Origin: Phytophthora hibernalis
Taxonomy: Eukaryota; Oomycota; Peronosporomycetes; Peronosporales; Peronosporaceae
Length of the DNA stretch: 64,000 nucleotides
NCBI GenBank assembly: GCA_012656075.1
Contig: JAAKBF010000012.1
Coordinates: forward strand, 186,001 to 250,000
Direction: 5' to 3'
In this document: positions 63,040 to 64,000 of the stretch, piece by piece
Position numbering within the stretch: the stretch's first letter is position 1
Layout: every line of letters starts with the position of its first letter
Made by a program: the position numbers and the translations under genes
Notes under the pieces: model-generated
What the model was told of the DNA's origin: nothing
What the model saw: only the letters and a program-made list of their open reading frames with translations
Database searches by the model: none

Positions 63040-64000
63040 ATGGATTCCGATTCAACGAAGCAAAGTATGCGACCATCAAAGACTGAAAGCGCGCTCATGG
63101 AACCAATGCCTTTTGGATACCGGATTCCAAAATCCCTCAGCTCACGAGGAAAAGTACGTCCGAGTGAGATGGCAGGCAAAATAGGAGAAAAATTTAGCTT
63201 GGGAAAACGGAAACGAGTTGACTCTGTCAAGGCATTTTCACGATTGGAATTGACGGCTCTACGGGTTGTGGTCGGAGCGATGGCGCTCTGTTGTTTGGCC
63301 TGGACAATTTGGTTGTTGCTTTTGACGATCAAGCCGAATGGCACAGTGAACTGGGTCATGCAAACAAATCGCTTCGATTTTCAGAATTATATCTACCTCT
63401 CCATGTAGACTCGTATGCATGCTAACGCTCCTTTTGTTGTTTCAAGATGTGATTTTCTGATTGTTGTTGGCTATCCTGTGTTGACGGTCGTCTATTGCTT
63501 CTCCGCATTCAATCTCGATCAGCAAAAAATTACCATTAACCTGGAAGTATTTCCCAGTGGAAATTTTGAACAAAATGCAAGTGTGATAGCAGACCCTGTC
63601 CAGACCGACATCATCTACAAGGCGTTGAAATCACTCCAAATATTTTCATTGATTGATCTCAGCTTGCGAGTGGGAGTATTTTCGCTTCGACTATATCGCT
63701 TGGCAGACGTTGTAAAGCACCCCACAGGCGATTATCCGAGGTCGCATTTTGTGTCCGCCGCCGTGTTTATTGCCTTTGCTGTCGCGATGACCGTATTCGT
63801 AGAGAAAAGCATGAGGACTTCAACTCTGGCGTGCTTACCTCACCCAGAGTGCGCAGTGAAAGCTCACAGGTGGACCATTGTGGAGATAGACTCACTTACT
63901 CAGTGTCCCTGTCTAGCTTTCATCGATGGAAATCAAGCCCCAAAGACCTTCGACGAGTGGATGAACCCGATTAATGTGACTACTAAAGTGATTCAGTTAG
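63040..64000 (+). CDS. LRR-WLGC family membrane protein, N-terminal part (runs off the window)
   Basis: Exon 1 runs from 63040 (MDSDSTKQSMRPSKTESALM) to about 63,404, has a cytosolic start and a first helix (ALRVVVGAMALCCLAWTIWL). A 42-nt GT-AG intron with a CTAAC branch-like box (about 63,405-63,446) is needed to pass a TAG. Exon 2 is open to the window edge: FLIVVGYPVLTVVYCFSAFN, VSAAVFIAFAVAMTVFV, a Cys pair in CPCLAFIDGN, and APKTFDEWMNPINVTTKVIQ. The LRRs and WLGC end should follow beyond 64,000. Compared with the copy at 54.2 kb it lacks about 60 residues (a helix pair) before the FLIVVGYP segment, so it may be a variant or partly deleted. Function of the family is unknown. Confidence 0.7.

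Noticed and set aside
28..64000. tRNA, rRNA or other structured RNA genes
   Set aside because: I looked for tRNA-like A/B boxes and cloverleaf arms in the gaps and found none I could support by eye; a covariance-model scan would be needed to exclude them.

Overview
The window looks like nuclear DNA of an oomycete, most likely Phytophthora or a close relative. The evidence is a secreted RXLR-dEER effector, a leucine-rich-repeat family ending in the oomycete WLGC motif, short GT-AG introns (about 40-90 nt), and Inr-FPR-like core promoters (TCANTYY followed by CAWTTT) shortly upstream of several genes. No bacterial operon features are seen.

The window has two compartments. From 1 to about 40.4 kb it is repeat-dense and almost every protein-coding trace is a transposon or a decayed gene. 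Four DNA transposons can be delimited to the base from terminal inverted repeats (TIRs) and target-site duplications (TSDs): a MULE at 8,418-13,028 (9-bp TSD), a PIF/Harbinger at 16,803-19,525 (TTA), a piggyBac-like element at 21,061-25,443 (TTAA), and a second Harbinger at 32,907-36,292 (TCA) nested inside a second MULE. The same half holds two tyrosine-recombinase (DIRS-like) retroelements in opposite orientation (816-5,063 minus; 26.2-30.4 kb plus), a Tc1/IS630-type element, LINE, hAT and Ulp1-protease fragments, several miniature elements, pseudogenes of diaminopimelate decarboxylase and an amino-acid transporter, and one apparently intact gene, the RXLR effector at 15.8-16.2 kb.

From 40.5 to about 62 kb the window is gene-dense with housekeeping genes: a frameshifted secreted Ser-rich protein, TFIIH subunit Tfb2/p52, a kelch protein, a PH-domain protein, a glutaredoxin, two inverted near-identical 2-Cys peroxiredoxins, a taspase-like threonine protease, a cytosine deaminase, an ACSF3-like malonyl-CoA synthetase and an unrecognised multi-exon gene. 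The glutaredoxin and the peroxiredoxin pair form a small thiol-redox cluster. Decayed pieces of the LRR-WLGC membrane family lie at 52.5-55.2 kb, and the start of a better-preserved member runs off the right edge at 63.0-64.0 kb.

The strongest unusual signals are the peroxiredoxin pair, with a 506-bp identical tract that stops abruptly; the exactly delimited nested transposons; a short motif repeated in the introns and near both ends of the piggyBac element; a MULE that seems to carry a host-gene fragment; and a recurring theme of small local inversions inside repeats and pseudogenes. All functional calls come from reading the sequence only; no database search was run.
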